DNA of 64,000 nt, taken from the NCBI RefSeq assembly GCF_900187355.1, contig NZ_LT906451.1:1240501-1304500 (forward strand), given 5' to 3'. The translations under genes and the position numbers were made by a program. This DNA is from Legionella lansingensis. GTDB taxonomy: Bacteria > Pseudomonadota > Gammaproteobacteria > Legionellales > Legionellaceae. This document shows, piece after piece, positions 27,919 to 36,990 of this stretch. The notes under the pieces were generated by a model that was not told the origin of the DNA, searched no databases, and was given only the letters and a program-made list of their open reading frames with translations. Each line of letters opens with the position of its first letter. Position 1 is the stretch's first letter.

Positions 27919-28191
27919 ATGTTCAGAGTAGGCCCTTTTTTTATTCGTAACCTTAGTCCAGTAGGCAAGTCCGTCAAATCTTACCTGATTGCTGAGCAAA
28001 ACCCTTACAAATCAGTTGAAAAGTTAAGTGAGCATTTAACTAAGCAAGGCTATTTTTCTTTTACTCCTACCAGCGAAGCAATAGCAAGGCATACGGGTGT
28101 CGCACCCAGAACCCCCATTTCTATCGTTGAAACAGCAGATGAAGAAGGATTAATTTCTGAAGTTGAGAATTTTTCACGACGACCAAAATAA
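27919..28191 (+). CDS. Small protein of unknown function
   Basis: This 90-residue reading frame has a good ribosome binding site (GGAGG about 7 bp before the ATG) and a plausible -10 (TATAAT near 27885), so it is probably real. It contains no membrane segment or motif I recognise; the middle (YKSVEKLSEHLTKQGYFSFTPTSEAIARHTG) could be helical. The end is basic (FSRRPK). It is divergent from the ADP-ribosyltransferase-like copy 2. Confidence 0.55.
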   Translation: MFRVGPFFIRNLSPVGKSVKSYLIAEQNPYKSVEKLSEHLTKQGYFSFTPTSEAIARHTGVAPRTPISIVETADEEGLISEVENFSRRPK

Positions 28192-28338
28192 AGTCATTTA
28201 TTGAATGAGCTAGGAGATTCTTTGCTACGCTTAGAAAGACAGTTGTATTCTGTTGTACTGAGCATCACGAAGGGACCTTCTGAATTCTTGGAGATCTTCG
28301 CTGTACACAAATGACAGGAGTTATGTCAATCTTAACCG

Positions 28339-28373
28339 ATGAAGGATCTCCAAAAACCCAAGAGATCCTTCAT
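28339..28373. repeat. Palindromic hairpin before the C1 peptidase gene end
   Basis: The 12-bp arms atgaaggatctc and gagatccttcat are perfectly complementary. It lies between two convergent genes and could terminate both. The wording of the surrounding bases (gatcttcgctg..., gcatcacgaaggga) resembles the dispersed palindromic repeats common in Legionella intergenic DNA. Confidence 0.6.
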
Positions 28374-28403
28374 TGTGCTTTAAATGACATTTTTTGAAAT
28401 CTA

Positions 28404-29312
28404 TTAAAAACCAAACTGATTCGTATTAACCCAATCACTGGTAATTAATGTCCACCAATCGGTAGCGAGTCCTTGCAGGACATAGTCGTAAGGTAGCCAA
28501 CCATAACCCTCCTCACCCCATTCCGTTCCCCAGGAATTGCGAATCAATAATGCGCCCTTCGTTGTGGCGCCATTAATTTTGTTGGTGATTTTTTTGTTAT
28601 CATCGTAACCTATAGCGACTACGGCGTGACCACCTTCCATTTTTTCCATGGCAGAAGGGAAGGGAATGCAACCATCATCATTGGCTTGTGCAATACTGCT
28701 ATAAACAGTAAATCCAAACATGGAAGGATAATTACCAGCCAAATAGCGTTTAATACGAGTTAGCAACTCCTTCTTGTTCACATCAATATCGAGCCGAAAA
28801 TAGCGAATCGCTTGGTAGTTTTTGGCGTAAGAATATAGAAAACTACTTGGTTCCTCATCCCAGTCGGGGTTTACGGAACCTGAACCATTAGCATTATATG
28901 GCAGGTATTTTTCAGGGGGTATTCCAAATAATCGCATTGCTCCCATGGTTGTTCGCAAAAATGCGCCAGTATCACCTGTCCAACCAAGCAAATTTCGTGT
29001 CACTTTGTATAAAAATAATCGTGAGGCATCATGATGCAAACCAAACGCGCGGTTTTCAAAATACTCCAATAGACCAACGCCTGCATTTGCAGTACACGAA
29101 CCCAAATTAGCTTGGTCTTCAATGGGCGGACACCACGGACGCAGATCTTGCTTCGTCGGTAGGGTTACTTTGTTTGAGCCTTCAAGCTTCATGCTTTTGA
29201 GACTCTTGGCAACGTTTGTGTGCGCTGTTTCAGATACCTTTGTAGACTCAGGAGTTAAATCCCGGTAATCAGGATAATCCGGCAGCCACCCAAAACTATG
29301 ATGCATTTCCAT
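28404..29312 (-). CDS. C1-family papain-like cysteine peptidase
   Basis: This 302-residue protein has a clear papain triad. Gln and catalytic Cys are in IEDQANLGSCTANAGVG (Cys about residue 73), His is in GGHAVVAIGYDD (about 229), and Asn is in LIRNSWGTEWGEEGYGW. The start (MHHSFGWLPDYPDYRDLTPE) is that of the bacterial C1A proteins with a short N-terminal segment. No signal peptide is seen. The gene is divergent from the metallophosphoesterase operon. Related Legionella proteins exist (I recall Lpg2622 as one), but the match was not tested. Confidence 0.88.
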   Translation of the reverse strand: MEMHHSFGWLPDYPDYRDLTPESTKVSETAHTNVAKSLKSMKLEGSNKVTLPTKQDLRPWCPPIEDQANLGSCTANAGVGLLEYFENRAFGLHHDASRLFLYKVTRNLLGWTGDTGAFLRTTMGAMRLFGIPPEKYLPYNANGSGSVNPDWDEEPSSFLYSYAKNYQAIRYFRLDIDVNKKELLTRIKRYLAGNYPSMFGFTVYSSIAQANDDGCIPFPSAMEKMEGGHAVVAIGYDDNKKITNKINGATTKGALLIRNSWGTEWGEEGYGWLPYDYVLQGLATDWWTLITSDWVNTNQFGF

Positions 29313-29512
29313 TGTGTTTCTCCATATCCGTATGTTAATACGTTAAGAAAATATTGCTTTTGTATATTTAGTCTATTTTAAATTAGATATCTGTCAAGAA
29401 TCATTACATAATGAGCAATATATGCTCATTGAATTTCTAGTTATTTAAGCCTAAAATTGATTTAAATAAGGACAAATGGATAATTGCTGATCATGTAAGG
29501 AATGACACGGAT

Positions 29513-31195
29513 ATGTCCAAGAATAAATCACAGCTCCCTCAGCAGCAAAAAATGGTGGCTTGGTATGATCCTGCACAGCTTTGTAAAACCGCAATCGATG
29601 TTGTTATTTCATTGGTGTTTGGTAGGCATGCAGATTACCGTCTAATTGAAGCGCTTTCGCTACCTGATAGCAATACATTTTATGATTACTCACACATAGA
29701 AGGACAAAAAGAATTTTGGATAGATTATGTTGCTGATTTAGGTGATGGCTGGAATTCAACGTATACGATTGCCTACACCATTGCTCAATCTCATTTGACT
29801 ATACAGGATGAACATGGAATCAGCCACGGGACGAAGCGTGGTTCAATCTTAATTTTTGGTGGTGATACTGTCTATCCGACAGCGAGTCGTAGTCAGTACA
29901 AAAAACGACTTGTTGTTCCGTACACGACAGCACTTCGTGAAACAACAGAACCGCATCCGGATCTCTATGTCATCCCCGGCAATCATGACTGGTATGATAG
30001 TCTTGTCGCTTTTACACGTTTATTTTGCGCAAAACGTTGGTTTGCTGGTTGGTGCACGAAACAGGATCGAAGTTATTTTGCCATAAAATTACCCTACCAT
30101 TGGTGGCTCATTGGCACTGATATGCAACTGAGTTCAGATATCGATGATATGCAGATAAAATTTTTAAAATTTATTGCTTCACGAATGGATGAACAGGACA
30201 AGGTGATTCTCTGCACGGCTGAGCCTGAGTGGATTTTTGCGAAATTCTATGGTGACGTTGATCCAGAGTACAATGAAAATAATCTAGCCTTTCTAGAAGA
30301 TACCTTATTTAAAGATAAAGTTCTCATTTTTCTTACCGGCGATTTGCATCATTATCGCAGACATGAAAATCCTAAGGGCGTACAAAAAATTATCGCAGGC
30401 GGTGGTGGGGCATTTCTTCATCCTACCCATGGTCAGGATGTATCCGTCTTGCCGGGCGATTTTACTCTGAAGAAAAGTTTTCCTGATCCAGCCACATCAA
30501 AAAAATTATGTTGGCGAAACGTTGGTTTTCTTTTCTTAAACCCCTATTTTGGGATCATAACGGGTCTATTTTACGTGCTCACAAGCTGGTCAGTAAAAAC
30601 CGATTTAAGCGGTTTTGGCATAAGTGATTTGGGAACAGTTATCAGTAGGGTAATTAATGAAGCATTAAAAACACCCATGGGACTATTTTGGGTTGTTGCA
30701 GTTATTTTGGGTTTCATTATGTTTACTGATACGCATTCACGTTACTACCGTATTATTGCGGGCTCTCTCCACAGTATCACTCATTTGTTTGCCGCATTTC
30801 TTTTAGGATGGGCGGCTATTTTGTTCTCCAGTTATCTTGGCTTTTCATATGATTCTACACCCCAATTGCTGTTAACAGGGGTACTGATTTTTATAGGAGG
30901 GTGGATCATTGGATCCTTTATTATGGGTATCTATTTATTGATATCGTTGAATGTGTTTGGTCGCCATAGTAATGAGGCTTTTTCTTCTCTTGCCATTCAA
31001 GACTGGAAGAATTTTCTTAGAATAAAAATTGAACCCACGGGTGTGACCATTTATCCAATTGGGGTGCGAAGAGTGCCACGTAAATGGAAAATGCGAGATC
31101 CAAATGTCACGGGCCCTGACTTGATACCTGATGATCCGAAAGCAACCACCCCGGAACTTATCGAAAAGCCCTTTAAAATTCATAGGCATAAGTAG
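29513..31195 (+). CDS. Membrane-anchored calcineurin-like metallophosphoesterase
   Basis: This 560-residue protein has a metallophosphoesterase domain (about 100-320) with metal-binding blocks FGGDTVYPTAS, VIPGNHDWYDS and LTGDLHHYRRH, followed by about four membrane segments (345-490), for example GLFWVVAVILGFIMF and LLTGVLIFIGGWIIGSFIMGIYLL. The C-terminal ~70 residues are soluble and basic. Substrates of this fold range from phospholipids to nucleotides. It begins a four-gene run; the next gene starts 14 bp after its stop, with a strong ribosome binding site. Confidence 0.85.
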   Translation: MSKNKSQLPQQQKMVAWYDPAQLCKTAIDVVISLVFGRHADYRLIEALSLPDSNTFYDYSHIEGQKEFWIDYVADLGDGWNSTYTIAYTIAQSHLTIQDEHGISHGTKRGSILIFGGDTVYPTASRSQYKKRLVVPYTTALRETTEPHPDLYVIPGNHDWYDSLVAFTRLFCAKRWFAGWCTKQDRSYFAIKLPYHWWLIGTDMQLSSDIDDMQIKFLKFIASRMDEQDKVILCTAEPEWIFAKFYGDVDPEYNENNLAFLEDTLFKDKVLIFLTGDLHHYRRHENPKGVQKIIAGGGGAFLHPTHGQDVSVLPGDFTLKKSFPDPATSKKLCWRNVGFLFLNPYFGIITGLFYVLTSWSVKTDLSGFGISDLGTVISRVINEALKTPMGLFWVVAVILGFIMFTDTHSRYYRIIAGSLHSITHLFAAFLLGWAAILFSSYLGFSYDSTPQLLLTGVLIFIGGWIIGSFIMGIYLLISLNVFGRHSNEAFSSLAIQDWKNFLRIKIEPTGVTIYPIGVRRVPRKWKMRDPNVTGPDLIPDDPKATTPELIEKPFKIHRHK

Positions 31196-31209
31196 GGAGG
31201 ATTCCAGTG

Positions 31210-34200
31210 ATGTCAAGACTTTCTTCTCCTCATTATGCATTGCAAGCTCATTATCCTATTGTGGTTATTGGATCGGGCTATGGGGGTTCCATTGCTGCCT
31301 CAAGACTTACTCGTGCTGGACAACGTGTATGCCTTCTAGAAAAGGGTAGAGAATTTAGGGTTGGAGAATACCCCAATAATGAGTTAGACATGCTTAAAAA
31401 TCTCCAAATCAGTGGTCTACCAGACTGTCGTGGCTCGCCTACAGGTCTTTATCATGTGTATTTTGATAAAGAAATCAGTGCCTTTGTAGGTTGTGGCTTA
31501 GGGGGGACTTCACTTGTTAATGCGAATGTTTCTTTGCGCGCAGAAAAACGTGTCTTTGAGGATCCTTGTTGGCCGAAAGCATTAAGGAATGAGGTATCAA
31601 CCCTTCTCGAAGAAGGGTACAAGTATGCTGAAGAAATGCTGAAACCAACACCTTATCCCGAAGCATTTCCACCACTTGCCAAAATGCAGGCCCTGGAGAA
31701 GTCGGCTGCTTCCCTGCAAGAGACGTTTTATCGCCCACCCATAAATGTGACCTTTCAGGAGGGCATTAATCACGTTGGTGTTACCCAACATGCCTGCAAG
31801 TTATGTGGTGATTGTGTATCAGGATGCAATTATGCTGCAAAAAATACTCTCATAATGAATTACTTGCCTGATGCTAAAAACCACGGTGCATTTATTTTTA
31901 CGCAAATTGCCGTGCAATATTTAGAACGCATAGACGAGCGATGGGTTATTTATTATCAAGATCTATCAGAAGAGGGTGGCTTGCATCAACGTAAGCATTT
32001 TATTACTGCGGATCTTGTTATTTTGGCAGCGGGCACATTCGGTTCAACAGAGATCCTGCTGCGATCAAAAATAAAGGGGTTAAAACTCTCTGAGAAGGTT
32101 GGGGAGTATTTTAGCGGAAATGGCGATGTTCTTGCCTTCAGTTACAACAACAAAGATCCCATTCATAGTATTGGTTTCGGATCACGTTCTCCAGAAGGAA
32201 GAACGCCTGTTGGCCCTTGTATTACCGGTATTATCGATATGCGCAATCGTCCTCAGCTGGATGAAGGAATGGTGATTGAAGAAGGTTCTGTACCAGGAGG
32301 CATGGCCACCTTTTTACCCAAAATAATGGCGCTTTCTGCCAAATTGCAAGCAAGTGATCTTAAAGAGACAAACTCCCATAAGAACAATAGACCTCTTTCC
32401 AAACTCAGCGAGTTTGGAAAGAGGTCTATTCACAGAGAACTAGAAAGCCTTATTCATGGGCCGTATTCTGGTGCAATTGATCATACGCAAATATTTTTAG
32501 TGATGTCTCATGATACTAAAGAAGGAAAGTTGCTTTTAGATAACAATCAATTGTGTATCAGTTGGCCTAAAGTAGGAGAGCAATCGGTTTTTGCGCATGT
32601 CAATCAGGTATTGGAAAAGGCTACACAACCTTTAGGGGGAACGTTTATTTCTAACCCTGTATGGAGTGAAACGAGCGAACATACGCTAGTCACCGTGCAT
32701 CCACTTGGCGGCTGTGTGATGAGCGATGATGCTGCAAAAGGGGTGGTCAATCATAAAGGACAGGTATTTTGCAACACAGTAGGGGATACTGTTTACGATA
32801 GTTTATATGTATGTGATGGGGCCATCATACCTCGGTCACTTGGTGTCAATCCTTTATTAACTATCTCAGCATTAGCTGAACGTATGGTTAGCCTTTTAGC
32901 AAAAGATCGGTTTTGGACGATTGACTATACACTGCCTTCTTCTATGCAAAAGCCTGTTCCATCTGACGCAAAGGCAGTTGGCTTATTATTTACCGAAACG
33001 ATGCGTGGTCGTCTATCAACGACTGTCTTAAGTGACTATCAAAGTGCTTATGTGGATGAAAAATCAATGCCTATGGAATTCACAGTGACCATTGTTACCG
33101 ATGATCTGGACAAGATGCTAGCAGACCCGCAACACCAAGCAAAAATTATTGGTGAGGTGTCGATTCCTGCTTTCTCTAAAGAACCTTTAGTTATTGAAAA
33201 AGGAGAATTCCAGCTTTTTACTGCCGATCAAAGTAATGTAGACACTAAGAAAATGATTTATCAATTTAAACTAAACGCTGTGGAAGGTAATAAATACGAA
33301 TTTGATGGCTTTAAACTCATCCATAATGATCCTCGCTTTGATATTTGGCAAGACACCACCACACTGAATGTCACCGTTTATGATACAAACAAGGAGAAAT
33401 GTATTTGCGGCAAAGGTATTTTAAAGATTCTACCTACTGATTTTTTACATCAACTCACAACGATGCGTATTTTAAATACACACGATCCGATTGCGATCCT
33501 TGCGGCAAAAGCACGGTTTGGTCATTTTTTTGCAGGTACTCTCTACCCAATTTATGGTGGAGTTTTAGCAAAGACATCCTTTTTTGACCCTAACGCGCCT
33601 CCTCGGCAAAAACGAATACTGCGCGTGAATAAGCCGGAAGTCCATTTTGCAACAACTACCGATGAACAGCACCTGCTCCTGACTCGTTATAGGGGTGGAG
33701 ATAAGGGGCCTGTCATTATGTTGCATGGTCTTGGTGTATCGAGTCTGATTTTTTCAATCGATACGATAGAGACGAACCTCTTGGAATACCTTTTTGCAGC
33801 GGGTTACGATGTATGGTTGCTTGACTATCGCGCAAGCATTGCTTTGCCGACAAACCATCTTTCCTTTAGTGCTGATGATATTGCTCTTTATGATTACCCG
33901 GCTGCAGTTGCCAAAGTTCTTGAAGTCACCAATGCCAGAAGTGTACAGATGGTAGCGCATTGTTTTGGGGCCACCACATTGTGCATGGCCATGCTGGCAG
34001 GGTTACAAGGGGTTCGTTCAATTCTCTTCTCACAAATTGCGGCTAATATTGTTGCGCCTCGGTCTGCGAAAATAAAAGCAGGTATATACCTACCTTCTGT
34101 TTTGAAGTCGTTGGGTATTTCTTCTTTAACTGCTTATGCTGACGTCAATGAAAATTGGCAGCAACAGCTTGCTGATAGTGCTCTTAAATTCATTAATCCG

Positions 34201-34647
34201 TTTTTGAAAGAGCAGTGTCAAAGTGCAGTGTGTCGGCGCATCTCCTTTTTATATGGTCCATTGTATGAACACACACAATTGAATCAAATGACTCATGACT
34301 CACTTCATGAAATGTTTGGCTTTGCTAATCTTAAATCCTTTGAGCATTTAGCTTTAATGATTCGCAAAGGACATATTGTAAACGCAGAAGGTAAAGAGAG
34401 TTACTTGCCTTATTTAGAACGCTTAGCGCTGCCTATTACGTTTATTCATGGAACAGAAAATCGCTGTTTTCTGCCCGAAAGCACGGCTGTAACGTATCAA
34501 CTACTGCAAGAAAAAAATGGCACCGCTTTTTATGAACGACATCTAATTCCAGGCTATGGTCATATTGACTGTATTTTTGGAAAAAATGCAGTCAACGATG
34601 TCTACCCTTATATTCTTAATCATTTGGAGGCTTATCCAAGATCATAA
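31210..34647 (+). CDS. GMC oxidoreductase fused to alpha/beta hydrolase
   Basis: This 1145-residue fusion starts at the ATG at 31210, nine bases after GGGAGG. The N-terminal ~560 residues are a GMC flavoenzyme of the cholesterol-oxidase type: FAD motif VVIGSGYGGSIAASRL (about 18-33), a four-Cys cluster CKLCGDCVSGC (about 198-208), and the C-terminal GMC block VHPLGGCVMSDDAA. Residues about 570-800 are a linker domain. From about 820 an alpha/beta hydrolase begins (VIMLHGLGVSS). Its nucleophile elbow is AHCFGATT with Cys918 in place of Ser, and His1118 (GYGHIDCIFG) is the likely base. Substrate is probably a sterol or other hydrophobic alcohol or ester, by inference. It lies between phosphoesterase and EEP genes. 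Confidence 0.87.
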   Translation: MSRLSSPHYALQAHYPIVVIGSGYGGSIAASRLTRAGQRVCLLEKGREFRVGEYPNNELDMLKNLQISGLPDCRGSPTGLYHVYFDKEISAFVGCGLGGTSLVNANVSLRAEKRVFEDPCWPKALRNEVSTLLEEGYKYAEEMLKPTPYPEAFPPLAKMQALEKSAASLQETFYRPPINVTFQEGINHVGVTQHACKLCGDCVSGCNYAAKNTLIMNYLPDAKNHGAFIFTQIAVQYLERIDERWVIYYQDLSEEGGLHQRKHFITADLVILAAGTFGSTEILLRSKIKGLKLSEKVGEYFSGNGDVLAFSYNNKDPIHSIGFGSRSPEGRTPVGPCITGIIDMRNRPQLDEGMVIEEGSVPGGMATFLPKIMALSAKLQASDLKETNSHKNNRPLSKLSEFGKRSIHRELESLIHGPYSGAIDHTQIFLVMSHDTKEGKLLLDNNQLCISWPKVGEQSVFAHVNQVLEKATQPLGGTFISNPVWSETSEHTLVTVHPLGGCVMSDDAAKGVVNHKGQVFCNTVGDTVYDSLYVCDGAIIPRSLGVNPLLTISALAERMVSLLAKDRFWTIDYTLPSSMQKPVPSDAKAVGLLFTETMRGRLSTTVLSDYQSAYVDEKSMPMEFTVTIVTDDLDKMLADPQHQAKIIGEVSIPAFSKEPLVIEKGEFQLFTADQSNVDTKKMIYQFKLNAVEGNKYEFDGFKLIHNDPRFDIWQDTTTLNVTVYDTNKEKCICGKGILKILPTDFLHQLTTMRILNTHDPIAILAAKARFGHFFAGTLYPIYGGVLAKTSFFDPNAPPRQKRILRVNKPEVHFATTTDEQHLLLTRYRGGDKGPVIMLHGLGVSSLIFSIDTIETNLLEYLFAAGYDVWLLDYRASIALPTNHLSFSADDIALYDYPAAVAKVLEVTNARSVQMVAHCFGATTLCMAMLAGLQGVRSILFSQIAANIVAPRSAKIKAGIYLPSVLKSLGISSLTAYADVNENWQQQLADSALKFINPFLKEQCQSAVCRRISFLYGPLYEHTQLNQMTHDSLHEMFGFANLKSFEHLALMIRKGHIVNAEGKESYLPYLERLALPITFIHGTENRCFLPESTAVTYQLLQEKNGTAFYERHLIPGYGHIDCIFGKNAVNDVYPYILNHLEAYPRS

Positions 34648-34659
34648 TTAGAACAAGCT

Positions 34660-34677
34660 TAGGGACGTTGTTCCCTA
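34660..34677. other. Short palindrome before the EEP gene
   Basis: TAGGGACGTTGTTCCCTA forms a 6-7 bp stem. A nearly identical palindrome lies before hutU at 16699. There is no T-run, so it is not an obvious terminator. Confidence 0.4.
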
Positions 34678-34710
34678 GTTAACATGAGTGATTCTCAAGG
34701 AGATGATGAC

Positions 34711-35826
34711 ATGCGGTTGGCAACGTTTAATGTTGAAAACTTGTTCGAACGTGCTAAAGCAATGAATTTAGGCGATTGGAGTATGGGAGCTGCCATTCTT
34801 GAAGACTTCAAACAATTGAATGAGTTAATACAAAGGGATGTTTACACGCAGGAGATTAAGTCTAAATTATTAGCAATTATGGAGCGTCATGATGGGCTTC
34901 TTACAAAAGGAGAAGGCACCTTCATTCGCTTAAGAGAGATTCGCGGCAAATTGCTTGTTAGACCTAGAAATAAACCGCCTGAAATTGCTGTTTCAAGCCG
35001 TCATGAATGGATTGGTTGGTTTGAACTTGAAAAAGAACCCATTAAGGGAAAAGCAACTGAGAATATAGCACGTGTAATAGGGCTCCTTGAAACCGATATA
35101 TTGTGCATCATAGAAGCGGAGGATCGCATTGGCCTCAATCATTTTAACCGCGAAGTGTTACCGTTTGTTGAAATAACACCATTTAACCATGTCATGCTTA
35201 TTGACGGCAATGATACACGCGGCATCGATGTGGGGATTATGACGAAGAGTCCTTATGAAATAATAGGTATGTATAGCCATATCGATGATACCGACGAGAA
35301 AGGGACAATATTCAGTCGTGATTGTGCCGAATACGAAATTAAAACAGCACTAGGGAATACCTTGCTTTTATTAGTCAATCATTTCAAAAGCAAAGGTTAT
35401 GGCAGTTTTGTTGAATCAGCGGCTAAACGACTCCGTCAATCCAGGCGTGTGCGTGATATCTATGAAGCGCGTCTTACTGAAGGATTTGATTACATCGCTG
35501 TAGTGGGTGATTTAAATGCTGCGTCTAATGAAGCAGCGATGGATCCACTCGTCCGGGAAGGATCAACATTGACTGATATCATGACCCATACAAAATTTTT
35601 AGGCGATGGTCGCCCTGGTACACATGGCAATGGTACAGCGTCAGCCAAGCTTGATTACATTTTGATGTCTCCTAAGCTTGCTGATAAAGTGGAGAAGGGT
35701 GGTATCGAACGTAGAGGAGTTTGGGGCGGGAAACATGGAACATTATTTCCACACCTGCCTACTATAGAAACAGAGAACGATGCTGCATCCGATCATGCAG
35801 CACTCTGGGTGAATATCGCTATTTAG
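34711..35826 (+). CDS. Endonuclease/exonuclease/phosphatase (EEP) family protein
   Basis: This 371-residue protein has the EEP fold used by DNase I, sphingomyelinases and inositol phosphatases. Motifs are ATFNVENLFER, ILCIIEAEDRI (the metal Glu), VNHFKSKGYG, VVGDLNAAS, LDYILMS and ASDHAALWV (catalytic His). I chose the ATG at 34711 because AAGGAG lies 7 bp upstream; the ATG at 34684 has no ribosome binding site. It has no signal peptide. Being in a run with a phosphoesterase and a GMC-hydrolase fusion, a phospholipid or nucleotide substrate is possible. Confidence 0.87.
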   Translation: MRLATFNVENLFERAKAMNLGDWSMGAAILEDFKQLNELIQRDVYTQEIKSKLLAIMERHDGLLTKGEGTFIRLREIRGKLLVRPRNKPPEIAVSSRHEWIGWFELEKEPIKGKATENIARVIGLLETDILCIIEAEDRIGLNHFNREVLPFVEITPFNHVMLIDGNDTRGIDVGIMTKSPYEIIGMYSHIDDTDEKGTIFSRDCAEYEIKTALGNTLLLLVNHFKSKGYGSFVESAAKRLRQSRRVRDIYEARLTEGFDYIAVVGDLNAASNEAAMDPLVREGSTLTDIMTHTKFLGDGRPGTHGNGTASAKLDYILMSPKLADKVEKGGIERRGVWGGKHGTLFPHLPTIETENDAASDHAALWVNIAI

Positions 35827-35887
35827 TGGTAGAGGTTTAGGGATGACATTCACAAATAGTGTCATCCATAATTCAGAGGGAAAGTAT

Positions 35888-36427
35888 ATGAAATGGAAAG
35901 ATTTTTTAAATCCACGATCAATGCTAACTCCCGGTGTGGCCGGAAGCGTTGTTATGGTTATTGCAAATACCATGTGGGTTGAATTTATGATACCGCAAAA
36001 ATGGACTGCTTTAGTATTAAGTTTTATAATTATCATTCCTATTTTGATGCAATTTGCCGCTTCATTTATAGAAAATATTATTTACTTTATGTTCAATGGC
36101 TTAATCATTTTTGCATTAGCTGTGAATACCAATTTTGCCGGCAGGAAACTTCAAGACATTGTAACCAGCGATAAAAAAGCACCAACTCAAGAAGTTGTAG
36201 CCGCTGTTAAAGCGCCACCTTCTTCACTCGTGCTTGAAAAGATACACGGTATGCAATTGGCATCAAATAATCAGCAGGATACGGCAACAGATGGGACTCA
36301 AGCTAGTGGTGAGACCTCTAAAAAAGATTCTTCTGATCAAAAAGACAACAAAGATTCCGCAGAAAAAGAGGCAAAGAACAAGTCAAAAAATCAGGAAGGT
36401 AGAGAATTTTTTCAACCATGGTTTTAA
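35888..36427 (+). CDS. Small membrane protein with charged C-terminal tail
   Basis: This 179-residue protein starts at the ATG at 35888 with GAGGG upstream. It has two or three hydrophobic segments between about residues 15 and 85 (GVAGSVVMVIANTMWVEF, LVLSFIIIIPILMQFAA, IIYFMFNGLIIFALAV). The last ~70 residues are Lys/Asp/Glu/Ser-rich and likely disordered. It follows the EEP gene by 61 bp and ends the run that begins at 29513. I do not recognise a family. Confidence 0.7.
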   Translation: MKWKDFLNPRSMLTPGVAGSVVMVIANTMWVEFMIPQKWTALVLSFIIIIPILMQFAASFIENIIYFMFNGLIIFALAVNTNFAGRKLQDIVTSDKKAPTQEVVAAVKAPPSSLVLEKIHGMQLASNNQQDTATDGTQASGETSKKDSSDQKDNKDSAEKEAKNKSKNQEGREFFQPWF

Positions 36428-36429
36428 CC

Positions 36430-36816
36430 TTAATTAGGTGGAATAATTGACATCTCTTGGCCCTCTGTCAAAGGTGCAGATTGGTAACTAGTGCAGTACT
36501 TCACTAAAATTGTTTTTTGTGCAGATATCGCACAATTTATTCTGTAGCCTGCTTGATTATAGAGAAGAAGGCTCACATCGCCCGGTACATCTCCTGTAAG
36601 TTTAATTTCGTAATGTTCAGGGTTAGGGGCTTTATTAAATACCTCAGCCATGCATTGAGCCAATTGAGCACCAGTCTTATGTTTTTCCTCGTAGCATTGT
36701 TGCATAACACGGATAACAGAAGTCAAAATAACATTGGAACTATTATTAGCCGCATGTATATTTTGAACCAGCAAGAGTGTAATTATGCTGATAATAATCG
36801 ATTTATAAGAAAACAT
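36430..36816 (-). CDS. Small exported protein of unknown function
   Basis: This 128-residue protein has a signal peptide (MFSYKSIIISIITLLLVQNIHA). The mature part contains four Cys (QQCYEEK, AQCMAEV, INCAIS, KYCTSY), consistent with two disulfides in the periplasm. It is convergent with the membrane protein gene, with only 2 bp between their ends. I see no known domain. Confidence 0.65.
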   Translation of the reverse strand: MFSYKSIIISIITLLLVQNIHAANNSSNVILTSVIRVMQQCYEEKHKTGAQLAQCMAEVFNKAPNPEHYEIKLTGDVPGDVSLLLYNQAGYRINCAISAQKTILVKYCTSYQSAPLTEGQEMSIIPPN

Positions 36817-36990
36817 AATTTATACCCAACATATTTTACTTAATTATAGATAATATGTTTAATAAATAACCATTTCGTATAATATTTAATGTGATATTTC
36901 TTGGCAATCTCTACCATTGCCATTGAAGTACTAAGGCAAGTTTAATCACACATTAAACGAAGTAATCTTTGATTCTTATCAGCAATTTCT

